DNA of 64,000 bases from Thermoplasmata archaeon (GTDB lineage: Archaea > Thermoplasmatota > Thermoplasmata > Thermoplasmatales > Thermoplasmataceae). The stretch covers positions 31,731-95,730 of the forward strand of contig JAJZJZ010000002.1 of assembly GCA_021809755.1 (NCBI GenBank), in the 5' to 3' direction. Below are positions 45,536 through 53,794 of the stretch, piece after piece. Both the position numbers and the translations under genes were made by a program. Every line of letters starts with the position of its first letter. Position 1 is the first letter of the stretch. The notes under the pieces were generated by a model, which saw only the letters and a program-made list of their open reading frames with translations, was not told the origin of the DNA and did no database searches.

Positions 45536-46594
45536 ATGGAGTTTGAAAAGTTCCGGACCATGCAGTTCCCAAGGGACATTTATGTAGGTCACGGCGTTCT
45601 TTCACAGATCAAGAATATTGCCAAACGAAATATACGTGAGGGAACAGTTGTTATTATTACTGGAGAAAACACCATCAAACTTGCAGGCAATGAGGTCTCA
45701 AATCATCTCTCAGACGCATCAATCGACAATCATATTATCGTTACAGGCGGTGCTACATATGAAAACCTTGAGTCATGCATATCGCAATCCAAGGAATTCA
45801 ATGCCGGCCTTATGGTTGGAGTAGGAGGAGGAAGCAAGATCGACCTTGCCAAGAAAATTGCATATATTTTGAATATTCCATTTGTTAGCGTCCCAACAAC
45901 ACCAAGCCACGATGGCATTGCATCTCCCAGAGCTTCAATTAAAAAGGATGGATGGTCAGTTTCTGAACAAGCTGCAATGCCTGTTTCCATAATAGCAGAT
46001 ACATCCATAATGGTAAAGGTTCCATTCAAATATCTGGCTGCAGGGGCTGCAGATGTAATTTCAAACGAAACTGCAATACTCGACTGGAAACTTGCAAACA
46101 GGATCAAAGGTGAGGAGTTCAGCAGCAGTGCAGCAGCAATAGCTGAATATGCTGCAAAGGAACTTATTGAGAAGGCGCATCTAATTCTTCCTGGAGTAGA
46201 GGAGTCGGTATGGCTTGTAGTTAAGCAGATACTCGCATCCGGAACATCCATGGCAATAGCATCATCATCGAGACCTGCCAGTGGCAGCGAACATCTCATA
46301 GCTCACAACCTTGAAAATCTTACTCCCGGAAAAGCTATTCATGGGGAGCAGTGTGCAATAGGTTCCGTAGTATCCATGTTCCTTCATGGAGGAGATTGGA
46401 AATCTCTGGTTTCAACATATTCAAAATTTGGTTTGTCCGTTAAGGCAAAGGATTATGGAATTCCTGAGGATTTAATGATTGAGGCTGTGAGAACTGCTCA
46501 CAGAATAAGGAAGGAAAGATATACTATTTTAGGAGAAGTAGATTTAAGCAGAGAAGCATCTCAAAACGCTCTCTATATAACTGGAATACTTTAA
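45536..46594 (+). CDS. egsA: sn-glycerol-1-phosphate dehydrogenase
   Basis: This enzyme reduces dihydroxyacetone phosphate to sn-glycerol-1-phosphate, fixing the backbone stereochemistry of archaeal membrane lipids. The 352-residue protein shows the nucleotide-binding GLMVGVGGGSKIDLAKKIAY, the signature FVSVPTTPSHDGIASPRASI with a metal-binding Asp region, and metal His residues in SGSEHLIAHNLE and AIHGEQCAIGSV. Full length. It is followed closely by the UPF0179 and YchF-type genes, likely one transcription unit. Confidence 0.96.
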   Translation: MEFEKFRTMQFPRDIYVGHGVLSQIKNIAKRNIREGTVVIITGENTIKLAGNEVSNHLSDASIDNHIIVTGGATYENLESCISQSKEFNAGLMVGVGGGSKIDLAKKIAYILNIPFVSVPTTPSHDGIASPRASIKKDGWSVSEQAAMPVSIIADTSIMVKVPFKYLAAGAADVISNETAILDWKLANRIKGEEFSSSAAAIAEYAAKELIEKAHLILPGVEESVWLVVKQILASGTSMAIASSSRPASGSEHLIAHNLENLTPGKAIHGEQCAIGSVVSMFLHGGDWKSLVSTYSKFGLSVKAKDYGIPEDLMIEAVRTAHRIRKERYTILGEVDLSREASQNALYITGIL

Positions 46595-46608
46595 GGTGGT
46601 AATTGTTT

Positions 46609-47046
46609 ATGTCAAAAATTTCGCTCATTGGAGTTGATCAGGCACGGGAGGGTAACATCTTCACATTTGTTACTCCTCTGCAAACGTGCGGGGAATGCAG
46701 GATAAAGAATGTATGCTTCAATCTTGAAGCTGGAAAAACCTACCGGATTTCAAAGGTAAGGGAGAAAGTCAATCCCTGCTTTGTTTATAACCAGGGGAAG
46801 GTGTCCACAATTGAGGTAGAGGAAGTTGAAGAATCTCTCAATATAAGATATGGTAACAGGCTTCAGGAAGGATCCACGATCAACGTTTCAGGAATGAAAT
46901 GTGATCATTTGTCATGCCCGGAGATAGAGACCTGCAATCTCATCCATAAGAAGGATTCAATGAAAGTTACGGTTGATAGGATCACTGAAAAGATCGACTG
47001 TCCAAAGGGATATGACATGAGAAGAGTTTCTGTAAAGATCCTTTGA
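46609..47046 (+). CDS. UPF0179 family protein
   Basis: The 145-residue protein is an archaeal UPF0179 member of unknown activity. It is Cys-rich: TCGECRIKNVCFNLEAG, NPCFVYNQG, KCDHLSCPEIETCNL and IDCPKGYDMRR, suggesting a metal or Fe-S site. The ORF track starts at TTG 46603; I choose ATG 46609 because AAGGTGGT ends 8 bases before it, good ribosome-site spacing. The YchF-like gene begins 1 base after its stop. Confidence 0.9.
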   Translation: MSKISLIGVDQAREGNIFTFVTPLQTCGECRIKNVCFNLEAGKTYRISKVREKVNPCFVYNQGKVSTIEVEEVEESLNIRYGNRLQEGSTINVSGMKCDHLSCPEIETCNLIHKKDSMKVTVDRITEKIDCPKGYDMRRVSVKIL

Positions 47047-47047
47047 A

Positions 47048-48211
47048 ATGTCTCTGAAGATAGGAATCATTGGGAAGCCCAATTCAGGCAAATCAACCCT
47101 TTTTTCTGCACTCACTGGAACAGCGGTTGCCATAGGAAATTATCCTTTTACCACAACCAGCACGGAAGTGGGGGTAGCATATATAACAAATAAGTGTCCT
47201 CATTTAGAGATTAATGTTCCGTGCAATCCCAATTATGGAAGATGCCTGAACGGAATCAGGGAAATACCCATAGAGATTGCAGATGTTCCAGGTCTTGTGG
47301 AGGGTGCAAGTCAGGGAAAGGGCATGGGTAACCAGTTTCTTGACAGTGTGAGTGATCTCAATGCAATAGTAAATCTGGTAAACCCAATGGGCGATGACGG
47401 GAAACCCCTCACCCCGGAAGGCATTGAAAAAGCTGCCTCAGAAACAGAGAATGAAATCTTCACATGGTTTGCATCAAGGATTTCCAGAGACTGGCAGAGA
47501 TTTGCGAAAAAAGAGGATGCAACAGATTCACCACTGGATGAGAAACTCATCACAAAGATGTCTTTTTTTGGGATTAACAGGGAGCAGATTAAGATTGTAC
47601 TTTCCAGGGAATCTTTTCCACATGCGCTTTCAGCATGGTCAGAAGATGATTTTATGAATTTTTCCAGATCCGTTTTCAAGCACATCAAGCCTGTTATCCG
47701 GGTTGTAAACAAAGGAGATCTGATTCATGATGTGAATACAATGGAAAGGTTGCCGGAAATGGGATATTCCATCATAAGCGCTGATTATGAGCTTTCAATA
47801 TGGAAGGCACTAAATCATGGACTCATTGATTCTCCTGAATCCATAAAACCTAAGGAAAATGCCAGTTCTGCACAGAAAAACGCACTATCCCAGATATCAT
47901 CACTCTTCTCAAGTGGAAAAATATTGAGAATTTCCAGTATGTTTAGTAGGATAATATACGATTATCTGCAATATATTGTTGTATACCCAGTATACGATGA
48001 ATCAAAATGGACTGATAAAAAGGGGAAGGTTCTTCCCGATGCTTTTCTTATGAAACATTCATCGACAGCGGAAGATCTTGCCTATATGATCCACACGGAT
48101 ATTGGCGAAGGTTTCATAAGGGCTGTTGATGGTCGAACAAGAATGATACTTGGAAGGAATTATGAATTGAAAGATCGGGATGTTATAAGGATCGTATCAA
48201 AGACGAAATAG
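47048..48211 (+). CDS. YchF/Obg-family GTP/ATP-binding protein with TGS domain
   Basis: The 387-residue protein starts KIGIIGKPNSGKSTLFSALTG (G1 P-loop), followed by NYPFTTTSTEVGVAY (switch I), IEIADVPGLVEGASQGKG (G3) and a NKGD-type G4 (VVNKGDLI), with a C-terminal TGS domain (KVLPDAFLMKHSSTAEDLAYMIHTDIGEGFI). It belongs to the archaeal branch related to YchF and Obg, associated with ribosomes and translation. It is tightly linked to the UPF0179 gene upstream. Confidence 0.93.
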   Translation: MSLKIGIIGKPNSGKSTLFSALTGTAVAIGNYPFTTTSTEVGVAYITNKCPHLEINVPCNPNYGRCLNGIREIPIEIADVPGLVEGASQGKGMGNQFLDSVSDLNAIVNLVNPMGDDGKPLTPEGIEKAASETENEIFTWFASRISRDWQRFAKKEDATDSPLDEKLITKMSFFGINREQIKIVLSRESFPHALSAWSEDDFMNFSRSVFKHIKPVIRVVNKGDLIHDVNTMERLPEMGYSIISADYELSIWKALNHGLIDSPESIKPKENASSAQKNALSQISSLFSSGKILRISSMFSRIIYDYLQYIVVYPVYDESKWTDKKGKVLPDAFLMKHSSTAEDLAYMIHTDIGEGFIRAVDGRTRMILGRNYELKDRDVIRIVSKTK

Positions 48212-48259
48212 TTATACTATTTCAATAATACTTTTTAAGTTGTATTCCCTTATCATTCA

Positions 48260-48706
48260 ATGGACCAAAAGGAAACCGCTCTGGGTACAGTCATAGTTTT
48301 AATAGGCATTCTGTTCATATTGCTCAGAAATTATTATGTTGCCGTGGTACTCATAATCGTGGGCGGTTACTTTCTTTATAGAGGTATCAGGAGTCCATCA
48401 GATGGTCAGATAGCAAAGCGAGCTAATTCATTGATTTATAATGAGATTTACAAAAAGGGTATAGATAAAATCAGATCTGGGACTATGAATGTGACTGAGG
48501 AGCAATTCAGCAGCGTTATGGAAAAGATAGCCTGGATATTTGGCAGGCAATCCCTCATGCCGCAAATAGGATTCGATGCAGTTTATCTTCACTACCAGAA
48601 GGAATCAGATGCTGCGGAAAATCTTGAGAGACTCCAACGAGAGGGAATAAAAGCCTCAATAGTGCAGGATAAGTCAGACTGGCAAATAATGATTGAATTC
48701 AAATAA
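48260..48706 (+). CDS. Small membrane protein with cytosolic tail, family unknown
   Basis: The 148-residue protein has two closely spaced N-terminal hydrophobic segments (about residues 8-24 and 26-42) and a soluble tail (FDAVYLHYQKESDAAENLERLQREGIKASIVQD) that looks like a small alpha/beta domain. No family is recognised. A TATA-like TTTTTAAGTTG lies about 25 bases before the ATG, so it has its own promoter. Confidence 0.75.
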   Translation: MDQKETALGTVIVLIGILFILLRNYYVAVVLIIVGGYFLYRGIRSPSDGQIAKRANSLIYNEIYKKGIDKIRSGTMNVTEEQFSSVMEKIAWIFGRQSLMPQIGFDAVYLHYQKESDAAENLERLQREGIKASIVQDKSDWQIMIEFK

Positions 48707-48790
48707 AGCATGAGATTGGGTAATAATAACTATTTTAGATTGGTTCTAGTTGATTTAATTTAAAACACATATTATATATAATTATTATTT

Positions 48791-49600
48791 ATGCTGGAAT
48801 TTATGGGTCAACCCAATATTGGAAATACCTTACGCTGTTCCTTTTGTCTTGGAATGAACACTGTTAATGATACAATATGCAGCACTTGTGGAAAGCCTTT
48901 ACATAGTGTTGCCAGTACCATCCCTGTGGAAACTTATGCAGAAGTGAATAACAGTGTGAGGTTTGATGAAGATATATCAAATACGATTACGGGTTTATTA
49001 TTGTTAGCAATTGGAACAGCAATTGCCTGGGTACCCATAGTTAAGTACTTAGGCTTAATTCTTAATTTTGTTGGAGTGATCCTCATATTTTTGAATCGTA
49101 AAGAGTTCAATTCCAGGCACAGCACATACGTGGTTCTATCCATAGTTATATATGTCACATCTTTTATAACTGTATTTTACTCGTCTTCCACAACAACCGT
49201 CGTAGGTTCATATTATTCCTCAGGCCTTGCCCAGAAAGAAACATTGATCATGAATCAACTTAAAGGAGAAATAATTGCTGCCGTCTTAAGCGCAATCATA
49301 GGCTCAATAGCCTATTTCTTTATCACAATTGCATTACAGGATGCTTTGGGTAAATTGCTTCTGGCATGCGGTCTAGTCTCCTCATTTATTATTGAACTGT
49401 TAATGGGGAGTATACTTTATGATTCCATATCCACAATAGTCAACAATGCATTTTCCGGCGTTACTTATAATTCAGCGCCAATAAAGTCGCTAATAAACAA
49501 TTTAACAGTTCTATCATTGCTTGGAATAATTCCCGATATACTCTTCGCTGTAGCCTATTTAAGACTACGTAGCGTGTTGGATGATGAAATCATTGCATGA
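48791..49600 (+). CDS. Zinc-ribbon multi-pass membrane protein (DUF996-like), paralog A
   Basis: An N-terminal zinc ribbon (LRCSFCLGMNTVNDTICSTCGKP, two CxxC pairs) is joined to six hydrophobic helices; the first after the linker reads ISNTITGLLLLAIGTAIAWVP. The membrane part resembles DUF996-type proteins. It is a tandem paralog of the next gene. Start may be ATG 48791 or 48803 (MGQPNIG). Function unknown. Confidence 0.82.
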   Translation: MLEFMGQPNIGNTLRCSFCLGMNTVNDTICSTCGKPLHSVASTIPVETYAEVNNSVRFDEDISNTITGLLLLAIGTAIAWVPIVKYLGLILNFVGVILIFLNRKEFNSRHSTYVVLSIVIYVTSFITVFYSSSTTTVVGSYYSSGLAQKETLIMNQLKGEIIAAVLSAIIGSIAYFFITIALQDALGKLLLACGLVSSFIIELLMGSILYDSISTIVNNAFSGVTYNSAPIKSLINNLTVLSLLGIIPDILFAVAYLRLRSVLDDEIIA

Positions 49601-49821
49601 ACGAAAAAAATTAATTTTTTCTGTTTTAAAATCAAATTCATCCGGGATTTCTATTTTATAATATGTCTGTTCACAGAAGTAAATTTAAGGGTGCAATTCA
49701 ATACTTCATAGGGGATTAGATATTATATTCAAACTGATAAATCTGTATCTTTACTTACTTCAATAGATTAATTTTGCTATGATAAAATTATATATATCCT
49801 GATTATCAACACCAGAAATTT

Positions 49822-50649
49822 ATGGATAATAAAAACAATGAGCAAACCATTCGCTGCCCCTATTGCATGGCTACAAATCCAATAACTGCTGCAATTTGCG
49901 AAACTTGCGGTAAATCTTTAACGGAGGCGCCTCAAAACAATTTAGCAATGGCAGATTCTAAGGTAAACAATAATGTAAAGTTCGAAGGCGATATATCTAA
50001 TACAATTACTGGGCTCCTTTTGCTTGGAATTGGGACAGGTATAGCATGGATTCCATACATTCAATATTTAGGATTTTTGCTTAATTTTATAGGAGTCATT
50101 TTAATTTTCCTAAACAGGCATAACTTTGAATCAAAACATTCTACCTTTGTAATATTATCCATAATTATTTACGTGTTTTCCATTATCATTGGAGTAATTG
50201 CAGGTGTGGCCGGTACTCTGAGCATAGTTTCTAGTACTATCACCTCTTCAACCGTCTCTCAGAGCACGATCACATCTGAAATTCAGAGTATAATAATATC
50301 AACAATAATAGCAGGAATGATTGGTTCATTAGCTTATTTCACAATAACATACGGTCTGCAAGATGAGAAGGGTAAATTAATTCTGTTAATCGGTATGATT
50401 TCATATTTTATTGTGGAAGTCATTGTAGGTTCCATATTGTACAGTTCACTGACATCGACTGTCAAAAGCATATTTTCATCAGGTTCTCTAAACCAATCCA
50501 AATTAGAAGCTTTCTCTACAACTATCTCAATATATGCTATGTTAGCAGTAATACCCCTTGTAATTTACGCATTTGCATATTTGAGAATCCGGTCAATAAT
50601 AGGAAAGGAGGCGGGATATGGGAAAAACGATGATTCTGCACCAGCGTGA
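49822..50649 (+). CDS. Zinc-ribbon multi-pass membrane protein (DUF996-like), paralog B
   Basis: The 275-residue protein repeats the plan of paralog A: IRCPYCMATNPITAAICETCGKS ribbon, the linker, then ISNTITGLLLLGIGTGIAWIP and further helices, with a Ser/Thr-rich outer loop (SSTITSSTVSQSTITSE). The middle helices are conserved between the two while the outer loops differ. The pair probably arose by tandem duplication. A TATA-like AAATTATATATCC lies about 25 bases upstream of the ATG. Confidence 0.82.
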   Translation: MDNKNNEQTIRCPYCMATNPITAAICETCGKSLTEAPQNNLAMADSKVNNNVKFEGDISNTITGLLLLGIGTGIAWIPYIQYLGFLLNFIGVILIFLNRHNFESKHSTFVILSIIIYVFSIIIGVIAGVAGTLSIVSSTITSSTVSQSTITSEIQSIIISTIIAGMIGSLAYFTITYGLQDEKGKLILLIGMISYFIVEVIVGSILYSSLTSTVKSIFSSGSLNQSKLEAFSTTISIYAMLAVIPLVIYAFAYLRIRSIIGKEAGYGKNDDSAPA

Positions 50650-50776
50650 TTTTTTAAGTGTAATAGAGAGAAAATTGAATATTGCAAATTAAGAACATTG
50701 CATCCCAAAAGGATTTATATTCTCCTCTCATTTACCGGTTTACCTATCTCTGATAGTAATTTAAGATCATATTAAA

Positions 50777-50782
50777 GGTGAT
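50777..50782 (+). promoter_or_regulatory. Ribosome binding site deciding the rpsL TTG start
   Basis: GGTGAT ends 3 bases before the TTG at 50786. It matches the anti-Shine-Dalgarno of archaeal 16S rRNA and supports the non-ATG start. Confidence 0.6.
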
Positions 50783-50785
50783 TTA

Positions 50786-51214
50786 TTGGCAAATGGAGAA
50801 AATGCAGGAACAAAGCTGAAGAACGACAGGGAAAAATTCCGCTGGTCAGACAGTAAGTATAAGAAGAGAATATTACAGCTAAAGAAAAAGAGTGATCCGC
50901 TTGAGGGTGCACCACAGGCAAGGGGAATCGTTATTGAAAAGATTGGTATTGAAGCAAAACAGCCCAATTCAGCCATAAGAAAGTGCGTCAAACTTCAGCT
51001 TATTAAGAATGGAAGGCAAATAACAGCTTTCGCACCAGGAGATGGTGCAATAAATTACATTGATGAACATGATGAAGTTCTCGTTGAAGGAATAAGGGGA
51101 AGACAGGGAAGAAGTAAGGGAGATATCCCAGGAGTAAGGTATAAGGTTGTTCAGGTAAATGGAATCGCATTGAACGAGCTTGTAAGGGGAAGAAAAGAGA
51201 AAACGGTGAGGTAA
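50786..51214 (+). CDS. rpsL: 30S ribosomal protein uS12
   Basis: The 142-residue archaeal-type uS12 lies in the decoding centre of the small subunit. Conserved stretches are [27 protein letters not shown] and [18 protein letters not shown], including the invariant QPNSAIRK loop and the PGVRYKVV C-terminal block. The start is TTG, preceded by GGTGAT. uS7 follows after 1 base. Neither NusA/eL30 genes upstream nor elongation factor genes downstream are present, unlike many archaea. Confidence 0.97.
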   Translation: MANGENAGTKLKNDREKFRWSDSKYKKRILQLKKKSDPLEGAPQARGIVIEKIGIEAKQPNSAIRKCVKLQLIKNGRQITAFAPGDGAINYIDEHDEVLVEGIRGRQGRSKGDIPGVRYKVVQVNGIALNELVRGRKEKTVR

Positions 51215-51215
51215 A

Positions 51216-51779
51216 TTGGATATCAAATTATTTGGGCATTATGAAATTGCTGGCATAGAAATCCATGATCAGGGGCTTTCAAATTATATTAACCTGAATT
51301 CGTATCTGAATTTACATACTGGTGGAAGATTTTCGAACTATTCTGCTGGAAAACGCAATGTCAATACTATAGAAAGATTTCTGAACAAGCTCATGAGAAC
51401 TGAAAACTGGACAGGGAAAAAGTACAGTGCCTATAGGGTCCTGAGAGAATCCTTTGAAATAATCGAGAAAAAGACAAAACTAAACCCAGTTCAGGTGTTC
51501 GTAAATGCCATTGAAAACGCTGCACCAAGGGAAGAGGTTACCAGATTGAAATATGGTGGAATAGCAGTTCCAAAGGCTGTGGATGTTTCCCCGTCTAGAA
51601 GAGTAGACGTAGCATTAAGAAACATAGCATTGGGGGCAACCAACGCTTCTTATAAAAAGAAAAAATCTATTGAGGCATGCCTTGCAGATGAGCTTATACA
51701 GGCATCTAAGAACGACGCAACATCATTCTCCGTGAACAAAAAAGAGGAGATTGAGAGAATAGCGGCTTCAGCAAGATAA
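51216..51779 (+). CDS. rpsG: 30S ribosomal protein uS7
   Basis: The 187-residue uS7 nucleates the head of the small subunit. It shows [53 protein letters not shown] and [28 protein letters not shown]. The TTG start is 1 base after the uS12 stop, and GGTGAGG overlapping that stop can serve as ribosome site. A T-rich tract follows the stop (TAATTTTTAAATTATC), a possible terminator. Confidence 0.97.
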   Translation: MDIKLFGHYEIAGIEIHDQGLSNYINLNSYLNLHTGGRFSNYSAGKRNVNTIERFLNKLMRTENWTGKKYSAYRVLRESFEIIEKKTKLNPVQVFVNAIENAAPREEVTRLKYGGIAVPKAVDVSPSRRVDVALRNIALGATNASYKKKKSIEACLADELIQASKNDATSFSVNKKEEIERIAASAR

Positions 51780-51949
51780 TTTTTAAATTATCTTCACTTT
51801 TTACTTTTGAAACATTCATAGGAATATGTTAAATTTATAAAAATAGTCAATAAGAGAAATAGTGGAAGATTGCAGAACAATCTATAACAAATTTTTAAAT
51901 TATGATTAAACTTGACAAATTTTAGCAGTGTAAACCGTTAGGAGGAAAT

Positions 51950-52102
51950 TCACTTAACTTTCTGCAACTTTTTTTCCATTTCCTTCAATTCTTCCTGAAG
52001 TTGCTTATTCATAGGGTTTTTGTGTATTTTCTGCTTTAACTCCTCTATTTTCAATTCTATACTCTTGTTCTTTCTGGTAAGGTCTCTTTTCCCAAGTCCC
52101 AT
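51950..52102 (-). CDS. 50-residue coiled-coil protein (missed by the ORF track)
   Basis: The minus strand from ATG at 52102 encodes MGLGKRDLTRKNKSIELKIE, then LKQKIHKNPMNKQLQEELKE and a Lys-rich end before TGA. It is almost entirely helical, with heptad-like Leu/Ile spacing and many Lys and Glu. Codon use is regular and the frame is clean, so I think it is real. No family is recognised. It sits alone between rpsG and the SHOCT genes. Confidence 0.6.
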   Translation of the reverse strand: MGLGKRDLTRKNKSIELKIEELKQKIHKNPMNKQLQEELKEMEKKLQKVK

Positions 52103-52248
52103 AAATATCTAAAATTATATTATAAACACAGATATTATCTTATCTAAACCAGAATAAGTAAATGTGAATAGAGGAATCATATTTTACAAGGCACTTCATT
52201 CTTTCAAGCAAACCTTTAAAACAAACTTGGCTTTCCCTATTGATTTAA

Positions 52249-52863
52249 ATGAGATCAGACAGGAATCTTTCAAACATCAAAACTGAACTCTTAATAGCTA
52301 TGATATTTCTAATCTTAACACTTATTGCATCATTAATCTTCATTATTATTTTCAGTATTTTGGTAATATCAGTATTAGGGAACCCTAATATAAACGGACC
52401 CCCCATCTTTTTTTCAGGTTTTGGTTTTATAGGGCTAGTGTTTTTCATTCCAGCTCTTATTGTCCTATTAAGGGTAAGGGAAATGCAAGATGCTGTTAAT
52501 AACGGAGATATTGAGAAATTAAAATCTCTAAATTCTCTTGCAATAGCAATAATAGCACTTATTCTGACAGGAATCATTCCGGGAATTATGTTATTGATAG
52601 CATACAGTGAAATCAACCAGTTTAATACAGAAACGAGTCAAGTTGATCCTATGGAGAGAATCAATGGCCTTAAGAAAATGCTAGATGAGGGTATAATCGG
52701 ACCCCAAGAATTTGAGTCCAAAAAAGCAACCATACTTAAGACTGCAAACCCGGTGGATAGTAAGATAGAGGATATGAGGAAACTTAAAGAAATGAGAGAT
52801 CAGGGTCTTCTGACAGCAGATGAATATGAAAAAATGAAGAAACAACTTCTATCCAAATATTAA
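52249..52863 (+). CDS. Membrane protein with two SHOCT-like segments, paralog A
   Basis: The 204-residue protein has three membrane helices (about 15-43, 50-72 and 92-115) and a cytosolic tail with two SHOCT-type motifs: RINGLKKMLDEGIIGPQEFESKK and RKLKEMRDQGLLTADEYEKMKKQLLSKY. The tandem gene downstream has the same plan and the same C-terminal KVLSKY/QLLSKY ending. Likely a scaffold or sensor in the membrane; function unknown. Confidence 0.85.
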   Translation: MRSDRNLSNIKTELLIAMIFLILTLIASLIFIIIFSILVISVLGNPNINGPPIFFSGFGFIGLVFFIPALIVLLRVREMQDAVNNGDIEKLKSLNSLAIAIIALILTGIIPGIMLLIAYSEINQFNTETSQVDPMERINGLKKMLDEGIIGPQEFESKKATILKTANPVDSKIEDMRKLKEMRDQGLLTADEYEKMKKQLLSKY

Positions 52864-52985
52864 TTAGCTTTCTTAATTTCATAAAATAAGAATAATATTA
52901 ATAGATCAACGCAATCCATAAGGTATAGGTTAGAATAGTTTAAGAAAGTTTTATAAGAATTAGATCTAATTACCTCCGATTTAAA

Positions 52986-53594
52986 ATGAACGATAAAAGT
53001 AAACCGATCTATTCGAACTTAGGAATTGCAGAAATCTTCCTCTGGATTTCCATCATTCTCTCGGCATTTTTTGCAATATTCTTTTCCATAATGCTTACAT
53101 TGTCATATTATGGTATACGCTCAAGGTTTGAAACAGAAGCAGTACTCATTCTTGGCATAATTGGATTCTTCTTCGTTGGGGCAACCATAGAGACACTTGT
53201 CATCGTTAGAAAAATGAGGGAAGCAATAATGAACAATGATATCGTTACCCTTAAAGCCCTCAATTCAAAGTCAATATCCATCATAGCACTTTTTCTGGGA
53301 GGAATAATACCTGGAATCATTCTTCTTTATTTGCACAAAAGGATCAATGCACTTGAAGAAACTGATTCCAGGATCGATTCAGTGGAGAAGATTGAGGGCC
53401 TTTTACAAATGTATAAAGAAGAGTTAATCTCAAAGGATGAATTTCTCGAAAGAAAAAATGCCATTCTTGGAAACATCGATCCGGTTCAGCTCAATATTGC
53501 TAACTTGAGGCAAATTAAGGAACTTTTTGGTAAAGGCGAAATAAGTCAGGATGAGTACGACGAGCTAAGGAAGAAGGTGCTTTCAAAATATTAA
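52986..53594 (+). CDS. Membrane protein with two SHOCT-like segments, paralog B
   Basis: The 202-residue protein parallels paralog A: three helices, then KIEGLLQMYKEELISKDEFLERKNAIL and RQIKELFGKGEISQDEYDELRKKVLSKY. The loop between helices 2 and 3 (VRKMREAIMNNDIVTLKALNSKSI) is closely related to paralog A (VREMQDAVNNGDIEKLKSLNSLAI). It has its own TATA-like AAGTTTTATAAG about 30 bases before the ATG. Confidence 0.85.
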   Translation: MNDKSKPIYSNLGIAEIFLWISIILSAFFAIFFSIMLTLSYYGIRSRFETEAVLILGIIGFFFVGATIETLVIVRKMREAIMNNDIVTLKALNSKSISIIALFLGGIIPGIILLYLHKRINALEETDSRIDSVEKIEGLLQMYKEELISKDEFLERKNAILGNIDPVQLNIANLRQIKELFGKGEISQDEYDELRKKVLSKY

Positions 53595-53794
53595 GGTATT
53601 TTAAAAGTTACTGGTCTCCCATCAATATCATTTTGTTTTGTTGTTAGTGTTCAAGCAGAGGAATAGTCATGGCTCATACGAAGAAGTGAAAAATAGAGAT
53701 ATCCAGCACCATGATCGCATAACGAAACTAAAGGAACGAGGCAGGATTCTCCGAAACATGTTCCTATTATACTTCTCTTTTATATTCTTCTATT

